Assembly: GCF_004365355.1 (NCBI RefSeq)
Contig: NZ_SODP01000001.1
Coordinates: forward strand, 2,735,473-2,799,472
Origin: Kribbella pratensis
GTDB taxonomy: Bacteria; Actinomycetota; Actinomycetes; Propionibacteriales; Kribbellaceae
Length of the DNA: 64,000 nucleotides
Direction: 5' to 3'
Both the position numbers and the translations under genes were made by a program. Under the pieces are notes generated by a model. That model did not search any database, had not been told where the DNA came from, and saw only the letters and a program-made list of their open reading frames with translations. Shown here in pieces: positions 43,891-51,827 of this stretch. Every line of letters starts with the position of its first letter. The stretch's first letter is position 1.

Positions 43891-44475
43891 ATGCCGGTCA
43901 AGGCTGGGGAACGGTTGGATCCGGAGGCGACGAAGGCCCGGATCCTGAAGGCGGCGGCCGACGTGTTCGGCCGGCGCGGGATCCACGCGACCGGGATCAA
44001 CGAGATCGTCGAGGCCGCCGGCGCGTCGAAGCTGACCATCTACAAGAACTTCGAGTCGAAGGACGGCCTCGTCGAAGCGGTGCTTGCCGACCGCACCCGA
44101 CGGGTGCGCGCCTGGCACAACGCAGCGGTCGAGCAGGCACCGCCCGGCCGCGACCAGATCCTCGCCGTCTTCGACCTCGTTGCCAGCTGGTACGCCGAAG
44201 CCGGGTTCCGCGGCTGCGCGATGATGAATGCCGCGACCGAGGACCGTGCTCAGGACGGCGCGCCGCGGCGGCTCGCGCGAGAGCATCTCGCCTTCTATCG
44301 CGAGCTTTTCGAGCGATTGCTGACGAATGCCGGGGCTCATGATCCGGAGCGGACCGCGCGGCAGTTGGTCGTCGTACTGGAAGGTGCGACGCTGATCAGC
44401 GCGGTCGACCAGGATCCGGGGCTCGGCGCGGAGGCGCGGGTCATCGTGGAGACGCTGCTCGAGTCGGCACTCTGA
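43891..44475 (+). CDS. TetR family transcriptional regulator
   Basis: 194 aa. Helix-turn-helix R-R-G-I-H-A-T-G-I-N-E-I-V-E-A-A-G-A-S-K-L-T-I-Y-K-N-F near residues 25-55; C-terminal domain of the TetR_C type with F-R-G-C-A-M-M-N-A, as in AcnR/YcdC-like proteins. ATG 43891 follows GGAGG with a longer than usual spacer. Overlaps the convergent MFS gene by 35 bp, so it probably controls the divergent esterase and maybe the exporter. Confidence 0.86.
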   Translation: MPVKAGERLDPEATKARILKAAADVFGRRGIHATGINEIVEAAGASKLTIYKNFESKDGLVEAVLADRTRRVRAWHNAAVEQAPPGRDQILAVFDLVASWYAEAGFRGCAMMNAATEDRAQDGAPRRLAREHLAFYRELFERLLTNAGAHDPERTARQLVVVLEGATLISAVDQDPGLGAEARVIVETLLESAL

Positions 44476-45568
44476 GGGCGACCAGGACACACAGCAGTCC
44501 GGCTCCGGCCGCGACGAGAAATGCCTGTTGATAGCCGGCCTGTTCGGCGATCAGACCACCGAGCGGGCCGGCGGCCATGACGCCGAGATCCCAGAACGAC
44601 GTCATCACACCCATCGAGATGCCCGGCCGCAGTCCACGTACGCGATCCAGCGTCATCGAGATACAGGCCGGGTAGATCAGCGCCAGGCCGACGCCGGCCA
44701 GTGCCGTGAAGGTGATCGCCGTCGCATTATCTGTGGCCACGGCGAGTCCGATGAGGGCAACGATCTCGAGGCTCACGGTCGTTGCCGCGATGCTCCGGCC
44801 GCCGAACCGATCAACCAGCGGGCTGCCGGCAAATCTCGTGACCAGGAATCCTGCCGCGAACACCGCGAGCGCGATGTTGTCGACGCCGAGGTTGCCAGCG
44901 CGCAATCGCAGTACGAGCAAGGCGGCCACTGTTCCGTAGCAGTAGGCGGCCAGGCCAATGGTTGCTCCGGGCAACGGTACGCCGGGCGGCACGAGATCGC
45001 TCGGGCGACGGATCCTGGCCAGCGGTTCGAGTCGACCCGGGTCGGAGCGGGTCGTCAGCACGAGCGTGGCCGAGGCGAGCGACAGTCCCACGACGACCCA
45101 CCAGACCTCGGCGCCGACCAGTGTCGCGATCACCGGTCCCGCGGCCAACCCACCCCACATCGACAAGCCGAACCAGCCGGCCAACCGCCCGCGCTGCGCC
45201 ACGCGTGCACCTGACAGCACCCAGGGCAGTGCCGCGGAGAACAGCGCGGCCTCACCCGCGCCCATCACCAGCCGCGCGACCAGCAGGAGCAACAGATCCG
45301 GCGCAAGCAGTTGCCCGAGGCCCCCAATCGCGGCCAGCACTCCCCCAATCAGGACAACCGGCCGCGACCAGCCCGCGTCGGCCAGCCGGCCCGCGAACGG
45401 CCGCCCGCACGCCGTCGCCAGGAACGCGATGCCGACCGCGGTCCCGCTGGCCAGCGCGCCGCCGCCGAACTTCTCCGGCACAGACGACGGCAACGCCTGC
45501 AACGTCGCGCCGAACGCGAGATACCCGAACAGCACCGCCACCCACAACCGCCATACCGGAACAGTCAT
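44441..45568 (-). CDS. MFS transporter
   Basis: 375 aa with about twelve membrane segments; an N-terminal R-P-F-A-G-R-L-A-D loop 2-3 motif corresponds to the MFS motif A (GxLaDrxGrr). Likely a drug or metabolite exporter of the DHA1 type. Upstream, on the minus strand, CATAAT could be a -10 and GCGGTACC-type sequence a regulator site. Convergent with TetR. Confidence 0.83.
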   Translation of the reverse strand: MTVPVWRLWVAVLFGYLAFGATLQALPSSVPEKFGGGALASGTAVGIAFLATACGRPFAGRLADAGWSRPVVLIGGVLAAIGGLGQLLAPDLLLLLVARLVMGAGEAALFSAALPWVLSGARVAQRGRLAGWFGLSMWGGLAAGPVIATLVGAEVWWVVVGLSLASATLVLTTRSDPGRLEPLARIRRPSDLVPPGVPLPGATIGLAAYCYGTVAALLVLRLRAGNLGVDNIALAVFAAGFLVTRFAGSPLVDRFGGRSIAATTVSLEIVALIGLAVATDNATAITFTALAGVGLALIYPACISMTLDRVRGLRPGISMGVMTSFWDLGVMAAGPLGGLIAEQAGYQQAFLVAAGAGLLCVLVALRVPTRAASPR

Positions 45569-45591
45569 GGCTGAGATGGTACCGCTTGTTA

Positions 45592-46914
45592 TTATGTCTG
45601 TCGCAGGCGATCCAGGAGAACGACCTCACACGCGTAGTGCTGCGAGGCCGTCATCTCGCCGCGGAACCAGAGCAGCGGGATGCGCGCCGGATCGCCGGGC
45701 GCGACGATCGGCCGGAGATTGTCGACGCTGGAGTTCTCGGTCACCGGCGTCCACGTCGTCCCGGCTGTCCCCGTTGTCCCGGCTGTTCCGGCGCCGTTCA
45801 TGCGGGCGTGGAAGATCTCGTGATGTTTCAGCGCGGCGCCGTCGCGCGGGTCGATCGGCGTCGAGACGTAGAGCGAGTCGAGGTCGTACGGGTCGATCGC
45901 GACCAGGCCGGTGTAGTCGTTCTCGTGCACCAGCAGACCGTGGCCGGCCTTAGCCAATTGCTGCACCTGCCACGTGCCGCCGGGCGCGAGCCGTGCATAG
46001 AAGAAGCGGTGATCCGGCACCGGATGCTCCCGAGCGAAGGCATCCTCAGGATTCTCCGGTACGTCGTGGCGGGCGAGCATCACCGCAGCGAGCGAGCCGT
46101 CATCGCCACGGCGGATGTCGACGGTCCAGCAGTGCGTCATCGGCTCGCCGTCCCAGACCGAGTCCGCGGCGAGGACCGTGGTCAGCTCCACCTGCGACGG
46201 CGCGTCGGCGTCGAGCGCTCTCGCGTCCACCACAGTGCCGTCGGTCCGGTGCAGAGCACCGCCCTCCAAGTAACCGTGGTAGATCGAGTTGTTGTAGTCG
46301 CGCGGATGGTGGTCGGTCGTGATGAGGTCGACGCGCGTGGGCGTCGAGACGTAGCGCGTGTAGCCGTTGACGTAGCCGACCTTCGGGCGCGTGAACAGCT
46401 TGCCGGCGTACTCCCACGTGTCGCCCTCGTCGTCGGACACGAGTGCGCACGGGTCGTCGTTCACCGCGCGGGCGAAGCAGTAGAGGCGGCCGTCGAGCTG
46501 ATGCAGGTTCGAGTACGTGACGCCGCGGCCGCCGGTGAACTCACTCCAGTCGAACGTCCGCTCCGGGCCCCACGTGCGCGGGTCGCCGGGCTCACTGATC
46601 CGCCACCGGGTCAGGTCGTCGGTCTTGTGCTTCGTGTACACCGCCAGCCAACGACCATCCCGCCGCCGCCACAACGCCGGTACGTCGTGATCGTCGGCTT
46701 CGAACTGCTCATGCAGTACGACGACCTGGGTTGAAGGGGATTGCAGATCTACGACGGTCAGCTCGACGTTGCCGGCCCGTTCGTCGCCGCCGGGCCCCTC
46801 CGGGGCGGCGATCGAACCGACGACGAGCAGGCCGCTCTCCGGATCGACCAAGGCCCGCTCGTCCTGGAACCAGCACCAAGCACCGTTGTCATTGATCACT
46901 CGAGGCGCATCCAT
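45592..46914 (-). CDS. BNR_4-family polysaccharide-active protein
   Basis: 440 aa beta-propeller. The N-terminal N-D-N-G-A-W-C-W-F-Q-D-E-R-A motif is the hallmark of the BNR_4 (BNR repeat-containing) family found in ulvan, rhamnogalacturonan and other glycan-degrading loci; Asp-box-like repeats (D-D-E-G-D-T-W) are present. No signal peptide visible at ATG 46914 (46932 is an alternative), so it may work inside the cell on oligosaccharides. A LacI-type operator lies upstream. Confidence 0.75.
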   Translation of the reverse strand: MDAPRVINDNGAWCWFQDERALVDPESGLLVVGSIAAPEGPGGDERAGNVELTVVDLQSPSTQVVVLHEQFEADDHDVPALWRRRDGRWLAVYTKHKTDDLTRWRISEPGDPRTWGPERTFDWSEFTGGRGVTYSNLHQLDGRLYCFARAVNDDPCALVSDDEGDTWEYAGKLFTRPKVGYVNGYTRYVSTPTRVDLITTDHHPRDYNNSIYHGYLEGGALHRTDGTVVDARALDADAPSQVELTTVLAADSVWDGEPMTHCWTVDIRRGDDGSLAAVMLARHDVPENPEDAFAREHPVPDHRFFYARLAPGGTWQVQQLAKAGHGLLVHENDYTGLVAIDPYDLDSLYVSTPIDPRDGAALKHHEIFHARMNGAGTAGTTGTAGTTWTPVTENSSVDNLRPIVAPGDPARIPLLWFRGEMTASQHYACEVVLLDRLRQT

Positions 46915-46947
46915 GGTCGCCCAGTGTTCCATCGTCGGAGCGATCAG

Positions 46948-46959
46948 GTAAGCGCTTGC
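46948..46959. promoter_or_regulatory. LacI-type operator upstream of the BNR_4 gene
   Basis: AAGCGCTT core palindrome in GTAAGCGCTTGC, a typical LacI/GalR family site, 34 bp upstream of the BNR_4 start. Confidence 0.5.
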
Positions 46960-47004
46960 CCGCATTCGGTCAGAATTGTCCGATGGCCGTGCGACGATCG
47001 GGAT

Positions 47005-47634
47005 ATGCCGATCGACCAGCACCTTCTGCTCGCGTTCCTGCTGACGACGACGATCGCGATGATCACGCCCGGGCCGGACATGTTGTTCATCCTCGGGTGT
47101 GGGATGCGCAGCGGTCCGCGGGCCGGATTGCTCGCGACGGCCGGGGTTGCCACGAGTGAGGCTGTTCACGTCGCGGTGGCGGCGGCCGGGCTGGCCGCGT
47201 TGTTCGCGGCGGTGCCGGTTGCGTTCACCGCAGTACGGATCGTCGGCGCGGCGTACCTGATCTATCTCGGGGTGCAGATGATCCGGCACCGCAACGACGC
47301 CATCGGCGATGCACCGGCCGGCGCGGCGATGTCGGGGCGGAAGGCTTATCTGACCGGGCTGACCACGAACCTGCTGAACCCGAAGATGGTGACGTTCACG
47401 ATCGCGTTCCTACCGCAGTTCGTGGTGCCGGAGCACGGTCGGGTGTGGCTGCAGTTCGCGGTGCTCGGCGCGATCCTGATCGTGCTGGAGTTCCTCGTCG
47501 ACGGCACGGTCGGCCTGCTGTCCGGACGGATCGGCGGCTGGCTGCGTTCCCGGCGTACCGCCCGCCGCCGGATCGACACGGCGACAGGCGGGATCTTCAT
47601 CGGCCTCGGCGTACGGCTCGCGCTGTTGCGCTAG
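47005..47634 (+). CDS. LysE family amino-acid exporter
   Basis: 209 aa, six hydrophobic segments with the N-terminal I-T-P-G-P-D-M-L-F-I motif and central L-L-N-P-K signature of RhtB/LysE transporters. Exports amino acids or their derivatives. ATG 47005 has a weak Shine-Dalgarno (GGGATA). No regulator adjacent. Confidence 0.85.
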   Translation: MPIDQHLLLAFLLTTTIAMITPGPDMLFILGCGMRSGPRAGLLATAGVATSEAVHVAVAAAGLAALFAAVPVAFTAVRIVGAAYLIYLGVQMIRHRNDAIGDAPAGAAMSGRKAYLTGLTTNLLNPKMVTFTIAFLPQFVVPEHGRVWLQFAVLGAILIVLEFLVDGTVGLLSGRIGGWLRSRRTARRRIDTATGGIFIGLGVRLALLR

Positions 47635-47651
47635 TTTGCTCAGACGCGAGG

Positions 47652-47732
47652 TCCTCGGACCGGCCTTCAGGCGTCGGATCCTCGGACCGGTCCTCAGGCG
47701 GGAGGTCCGCGGACCAGTTCTCAGACCAGGGC
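47652..47732. repeat. 27-bp minisatellite, three imperfect units
   Basis: TCCTCGGACCGG recurs with a 27-bp period at about 47652 and 47679, and as TCCGCGGACCAG at 47706; the last unit runs into the 3' end of the convergent oxidoreductase gene. Each unit holds a GTCC-N2-GGAC-like palindrome. Confidence 0.55.
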
Positions 47733-48293
47733 GAAGCCGCCGGTCCAGGAGATCTTCTCGCCGATCGCGAGGGTGAGCTGCAGGAACCCGAGCGCCTCGA
47801 GCTCGCGGGCACGCTTCAGCGACCCGGCGTCGACCGCCTTCAACCCGCCGGCGCTGACGATCCCGGCGAGCAGCGCCTTGGCGTCGGCATCGTCGCCGGC
47901 GATCAGCACCGTGGTCGGAACCTCACCCACCCGGCCCGACGCGACCGCCGCCGCGAACGTGGTGTTGAACGCCTTCAGAACCTTGGAGTCCGGCAGCTTC
48001 CCGGCCAGCTCGCCCGCCGCCGAACCGTCCGCCGGCACGACCAGCGAGTCGAACGTCTCGAAGTTCAGCGGATTGGTGATGTCGACGACGACCTTGCCGC
48101 TCAACTGGTCGGCGCGATCGGCGAGGACCTGGTCGATCGCCGGGTACGGCACCGCGAGGATCACGACGTCGCCGGTGACCGGCTTGTCCGTGTCCTTGGA
48201 GTTGAACAGCTCGACGCTGTTGCCGCCCTTGGCGACGACCGACGAGATCGCCTGCCCCATGTTGCCGCTTCCGATGATGCTGACGTGCGTCAT
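47721..48293 (-). CDS. NAD(P)-binding oxidoreductase, F420-dependent NADP reductase-like
   Basis: 190 aa. Rossmann motif I-I-G-S-G-N-M-G-Q near residue 8 and V-L-K-A-F-N-T-T in the middle. Paralogue of the protein at 10.9-11.6 kb but shorter at the C-terminus. ATG 48293 has AAAGGAG. Divergent from a MarR regulator; two related palindromes fill the gap, so it is almost certainly MarR-controlled. Confidence 0.78.
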   Translation of the reverse strand: MTHVSIIGSGNMGQAISSVVAKGGNSVELFNSKDTDKPVTGDVVILAVPYPAIDQVLADRADQLSGKVVVDITNPLNFETFDSLVVPADGSAAGELAGKLPDSKVLKAFNTTFAAAVASGRVGEVPTTVLIAGDDADAKALLAGIVSAGGLKAVDAGSLKRARELEALGFLQLTLAIGEKISWTGGFALV

Positions 48294-48308
48294 GCTCAAG
48301 CTCCTTTT

Positions 48309-48324
48309 GGTTGTGCGTTCAACC
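48309..48324. promoter_or_regulatory. MarR operator, secondary
   Basis: GGTTG-N6-CAACC, an imperfect version of the palindrome 30 bp downstream. Confidence 0.5.
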
Positions 48325-48340
48325 ATCACGGTAGCGCAAT

Positions 48341-48360
48341 AAGGTTGTAGCTACAACCTT
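48341..48360. promoter_or_regulatory. MarR operator, primary
   Basis: AAGGTTGTAGCTACAACCTT is a perfect 20-bp palindrome 19 bp upstream of the MarR start. Confidence 0.8.
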
Positions 48361-48379
48361 TTGCTGCCAGAATGTTGAG

Positions 48380-48862
48380 ATGAGCACCCGATGGCTGGAC
48401 GACACGGAGATGACGGCGTGGTTGCGGCTGGCCGCCGTACTCGAGCTGCTGCCCGGCGTCCTCGACTCCCAACTGCGGCGCGACGCGGAGCTGACCCACT
48501 ACGAGTACTTCGTGATGGCAATGCTGTCCGAGGCACCGAAGCGCACTCTTCGGATGACCGCGCTGGCCCAGCGAACGAACGCGACCCTCCCCCGGCTGTC
48601 ACACGTCGTGAAGCGGCTGGAGGATCGGGGAATCGTCGAGCGGTTCCCCTGCCCGGAGGATGCGCGGGCGACGAACGCACGGTTGACGGCCGCCGGCTGG
48701 AAGAAGATCCGCGCGACCGCGCCGGGCCATGTGGCAACGGTTCGCCAGCACATCATCAACGTACTCACGCCTGAGCAGCTCGCGCAACTGGCCGACATCA
48801 CCGGCGCGATCCTGAAGTCGGTCGACCCGGAGGGCAATCTCAGCGAGGTCTACCAGCGCTGA
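48380..48862 (+). CDS. MarR family transcriptional regulator
   Basis: 160 aa. Winged helix with L-A-Q-R-T-N-A-T-L-P-R-L-S-H-V-V-K-R-L-E-D-R-G-I-V-E-R near residues 60-90, typical of MarR. Represses itself and the divergent NAD(P)-binding gene through the palindromes at 48309-48360. Ligand unknown. Confidence 0.88.
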   Translation: MSTRWLDDTEMTAWLRLAAVLELLPGVLDSQLRRDAELTHYEYFVMAMLSEAPKRTLRMTALAQRTNATLPRLSHVVKRLEDRGIVERFPCPEDARATNARLTAAGWKKIRATAPGHVATVRQHIINVLTPEQLAQLADITGAILKSVDPEGNLSEVYQR

Positions 48863-48888
48863 CCTGCCGCCCCGTGTTGGATACCGGT

Positions 48889-49668
48889 ATGGATGATGCA
48901 GAGGTGGCGGTTGCGGCGGCGGAGGCCGGCGCCGCGGTGATCCGGGAGAGATTCGGCGGGCAGCTGGAGCGGTACGCGAAGGCGGGGACCGACTTCGCGA
49001 CGGAGGCCGACCTGGAATCCGAACGCGCGATCATGGCGGTCATCCAGGGCGCCCGTCCGGACGACGCGGTCATCGGCGAGGAGTTCGGCGCCAGCGGCGA
49101 GGCGGAGCGCACCTGGCTGGTCGACCCGCTCTGCGGGACGCTCAACTTCGCGGCTCAGAATCCGCTGTTCTCCGTGAACGTCGCACTTCGCAGCCCGAGC
49201 GGCGATGTCGCTGCCGTGGCCCAGCCACTCACCCACGAGATCTTCTGGACCGACGGCACCACGGTCTTCATCCGCCACAACGGCGCCGATCGTCCCGCCG
49301 TACCCTCCGTGGCCTCGCGGCTTGTGGACATCGACATCGACGGCACCGGACCGTTCCTAGGCGCGCAACTCCTGACAGACGAGAAACTCCGCGCCGCGTT
49401 TGCCCTCCGGGTCTTCTCCACCACGCTCGCCCTGGCCTGGGTAGCGGTCGGCCGCCAAGCTGCCTACATCGCGGACAACGTCAGCCCGACCAGCGTCCAC
49501 TTCACCGCCGGCACCATCCTCTGCCAAGCCGCCGGCCTCCCGGTCACCAACTTCCGCGGCGACCCTCTCCACACCACCCCCGGCCTGCTCGCCTCCGCCT
49601 CCCCCGAGACTCACACCCAACTACTCACCTTGCTGGCCCCGCACCTGTCCGAGTCGCAGGCCGGCTGA
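48889..49668 (+). CDS. Inositol monophosphatase-like protein with altered metal ligands
   Basis: 259 aa IMPase fold: F-A-T-E-A-D near residue 36, G-E-E-F near 63 and W-L-V-D-P-L-C-G-T-L-N-F near 76. The second Asp of the usual D-P-(I/L)-D-G-T motif is Cys82, and the C-terminal W-D-x-A-A-G motif reads V-H-F-T-A-G (His204 for Asp). Two of the metal ligands are therefore changed, so classical Mg-dependent inositol phosphatase activity is doubtful. Start 48889 is tentative (GTG 48874 possible); no good Shine-Dalgarno at either. Confidence 0.72.
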   Translation: MDDAEVAVAAAEAGAAVIRERFGGQLERYAKAGTDFATEADLESERAIMAVIQGARPDDAVIGEEFGASGEAERTWLVDPLCGTLNFAAQNPLFSVNVALRSPSGDVAAVAQPLTHEIFWTDGTTVFIRHNGADRPAVPSVASRLVDIDIDGTGPFLGAQLLTDEKLRAAFALRVFSTTLALAWVAVGRQAAYIADNVSPTSVHFTAGTILCQAAGLPVTNFRGDPLHTTPGLLASASPETHTQLLTLLAPHLSESQAG

Positions 49669-49672
49669 GGTC

Positions 49673-50134
49673 TCAGCGCGTTTCGAGTAGCTGCTTCAGG
49701 CGGGCGAGGTCCTTCGTGTTCGCCCGCCGCATGGACGCTGCCATCAACGGCGCTGCGACCCCGGCAAATCCCTTCGGCTCCCCGCGATTCCGCAACGTCA
49801 TCCGCGTCGCGCCGCCGTCTGCCTCCGACCACTCGTAGCTGGTCTCCATCGGGAACGGCCCTTGAGCTGTGCGCATCACAAGGCGACGACCAGGAACCAG
49901 CTCGGCCACCTCGTACGTGTAGGCGAGCCGCCGGCCCAGGAAGTGCGCAACGAAGTCCATCCGCGATCCAACCTCGACCGGCGGCTCGGTCTGCCAGTCC
50001 ACGGACTCGATGTTCGCGTACCACTCCGGCGCATTGGACGGATCCCCGACGTACGCCGCGACCACATCCACCGGCCGCTCAATCACGACCTCCGTCACCA
50101 CATCGACAGGCACCCTTCGCACTGTACTTCTCAT
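49673..50134 (-). CDS. SRPBCC family protein
   Basis: 153 aa START/Bet v1-like ligand-binding fold (V-D-V-V-A-A-Y-V-G-D-P-S-N-A-P-E-W-Y near the N-terminus, Y-E-V-A-E-L-V-P-G-R-R-L-V-M in the middle). Binds a hydrophobic ligand or acts as a cyclase/dehydratase-like protein. Start uncertain: ATG 50134 lacks a Shine-Dalgarno. Divergent from a small membrane protein. Confidence 0.7.
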   Translation of the reverse strand: MRSTVRRVPVDVVTEVVIERPVDVVAAYVGDPSNAPEWYANIESVDWQTEPPVEVGSRMDFVAHFLGRRLAYTYEVAELVPGRRLVMRTAQGPFPMETSYEWSEADGGATRMTLRNRGEPKGFAGVAAPLMAASMRRANTKDLARLKQLLETR

Positions 50135-50186
50135 GTATCGCGGCGGGTTGTCGGCGACTCCGTCTGATTGAGGGGGAGGAACTGCC

Positions 50187-50729
50187 ATGAGCAACACAGT
50201 CGAACCACATCGGAGGCGGACGAGGACCGTACGGCGCTCTCACCGGCGGCTGATCGTCACGATCAACATCGCCCAGGCTGTCATCGCGCTGCCGTGTCTC
50301 ATCGCGGCGTACGGGCTGGCGGAACACCTGGTCGCAGCCCAGGAGGCCGTCGGGCCGCACCAGGTCGCGAGCCGGTCGGCTCACTGGCCGGTCGACTTCG
50401 CGATCACACTGAACATGAGCCTGCTCATCGTCGGCGCCGCGGCGGGCGCGGTCGGCAGCGTCATCCAGCAGAGCATGACGTTCGCCCGTACGACCGGCGC
50501 GAATCACCAGGTCGCGTGGTACATCATGCGTCCGCTGTGGTCCGCGCTGCTCGCCTCCGTCTCGGTGATCGCCGTCAACACCGGCCTGATCAGCATCGGC
50601 GACGAATCCACCTCCAGCGCCGGCGTAGCCGTCCTGGTCCTGACCGGCGCGCTCACCGGCCTGTTCACCGATCAGGCTCTGAACCGCCTGCGCCGCATCT
50701 TCAACCGCCCACCCCGTGGAGCCGCTTGA
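50187..50729 (+). CDS. Small integral membrane protein of unknown function
   Basis: 180 aa, basic N-terminus, then hydrophobic segments near residues 23-45, 74-95, 115-135 and 145-165. I do not recognise the family. AGGGGGAGGAACTGCC precedes the ATG, an excellent ribosome site. Its 3' end overlaps the convergent methyltransferase remnant by 29 bp. Confidence 0.65.
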   Translation: MSNTVEPHRRRTRTVRRSHRRLIVTINIAQAVIALPCLIAAYGLAEHLVAAQEAVGPHQVASRSAHWPVDFAITLNMSLLIVGAAAGAVGSVIQQSMTFARTTGANHQVAWYIMRPLWSALLASVSVIAVNTGLISIGDESTSSAGVAVLVLTGALTGLFTDQALNRLRRIFNRPPRGAA

Positions 50730-50965
50730 CACGTAGTACTGCGGTCAGCATCGGGGAGGGTGAACTCGCCGCGGGCAGTCTCTGGTCTGCTCGCTAGGTA
50801 AGCGCGGATGCGGGCCAGCGTGGCGTTGCGTTCCTCAGCTGACATCACCAACATGCCCGCGCGGGTGGCGAGCGTCGCCACGAGAGAGTCCGCCGTACGA
50901 CGTTGCCCGTGCGGGAACTCCGCCTGCTCCAGCGCGCCGAACCACCCTTCCGGAAGCTGCATGCC
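50701..50965 (-). pseudogene. Remnant of a class I SAM methyltransferase (C-terminal end, frameshifted)
   Basis: On the minus strand the frame reads L-P-E-G-W-F-G-A-L-E-Q-A-E-F then R-R-T-A-D-S-L-V-A-T-L-A-T and E-F-T-L-P, the tail typical of actinobacterial class I methyltransferases. Around 50750 the frame slips, and the expected end (L-T-A-V-L-R-V-K-R-L) continues in another frame to a stop at 50701. The SAM-binding N-terminal domain is missing. Confidence 0.6.
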
Positions 50966-51643
50966 GGCCGCCGCCACCCGCCAACTGGCATGCGTATCCC
51001 GACGAGGTGTACGTCGGTGGAGGTTACGTAGACGCAGCCGTAAGCGACGTCGCCCCATGCACAGGCCAAGCCCGAATATTCGAGCATACGAGCTCACCCG
51101 CGCTTAAGTCCGACTGCTCCCACTGCAGCTGTCCCCGCCCCGCCGTCCAATCCGCCGCCGGCACGGACGACCGAGAACCGGCCGTGCCCGAGCTCGGCCT
51201 CGCCGGCGTCGCAGCTCCTTGCAGCCGTTGCACCACGTACATCGCCAACACAAATCTTCGCGCCGCACCCGCCGAGTCGTGGATCTCGGCTCGTCCCAGC
51301 AACCCCGATCCACGACTCGCGCTTCCACCCCCGAACCATCCGCCACGACTCGGCGACCGACGGACCCCACCCGCCGACCTACACCGACGTCTGCCTGGTT
51401 CACCAACGCGCATGTGGCACAGCCGTCGAATTGATGGTCGCACCAATCGTCGCGTGCTCGCAGTCGCTCCACCAATCAGAATCCCCGTCAACACTCCGAC
51501 CCCGAGGATGCAGGTCAACAACTGAGCAACTGCCCAGCGGCGTCCACTTCGCGGAGCTGAGCATTTGCTGCATCTTCGGGGCATCCTGCTCGGCGAACCC
51601 GACCACAGCTCGCAGTTGTTCGGCCAGATGCAACCTCAGTCGC

Positions 51644-51779
51644 GGCAATCCACGCTCGCCGCGAAGCGGTGTCCCCCTCGCAAGCCGCAGGTTGCAGCTG
51701 TTTCGTCAGGGTACGTGCTCCCGGCAGTCCACGCTCGCCGCGAAGAGGCCAACAAAACAGCCGCCGCGAAGCGGTGTCC
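51644..51779. repeat. Three dispersed copies of a short palindromic repeat
   Basis: GGCA(A/G)TCCACGCTCGCCGCGAAG occurs at 51644-51674 and 51723-51748, and its 3' half GCCGCCGCGAAGCGGTGTCC at 51760-51779. Each intact copy contains the mini-hairpin CCGC-GAA-GCGG; the middle copy has a disrupted stem. Confidence 0.55.
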
Positions 51780-51807
51780 TGTTCACGGTGTGGTGGTGGG
51801 TTTGCGT

Positions 51808-51827
51808 GGGTGGGTGGGTGGGTGGGG
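51808..51827 (+). other. Potential G-quadruplex abutting the dnaE2 stop codon
   Basis: GGGTGGGTGGGTGGGTGGGG on the plus strand: five G-runs separated by single T. It directly abuts the dnaE2 TAA on the 3' side, on the template strand of that gene. Confidence 0.6.

Larger units (their letters stand above)
50966..51827. other. Gene-poor decayed stretch
   Basis: About 860 bp in which I find no ORF with recognisable protein features on either strand; the open frames present are GC-driven. It holds three short repeats (51644-51779) and a G-run block (51808-51827). It most likely represents degraded coding DNA behind the methyltransferase remnant. Confidence 0.55.

Noticed and set aside
51644..51779. 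Possible CRISPR-like repeats
   Set aside because: Only three unequal copies, no regular spacers and no cas genes.
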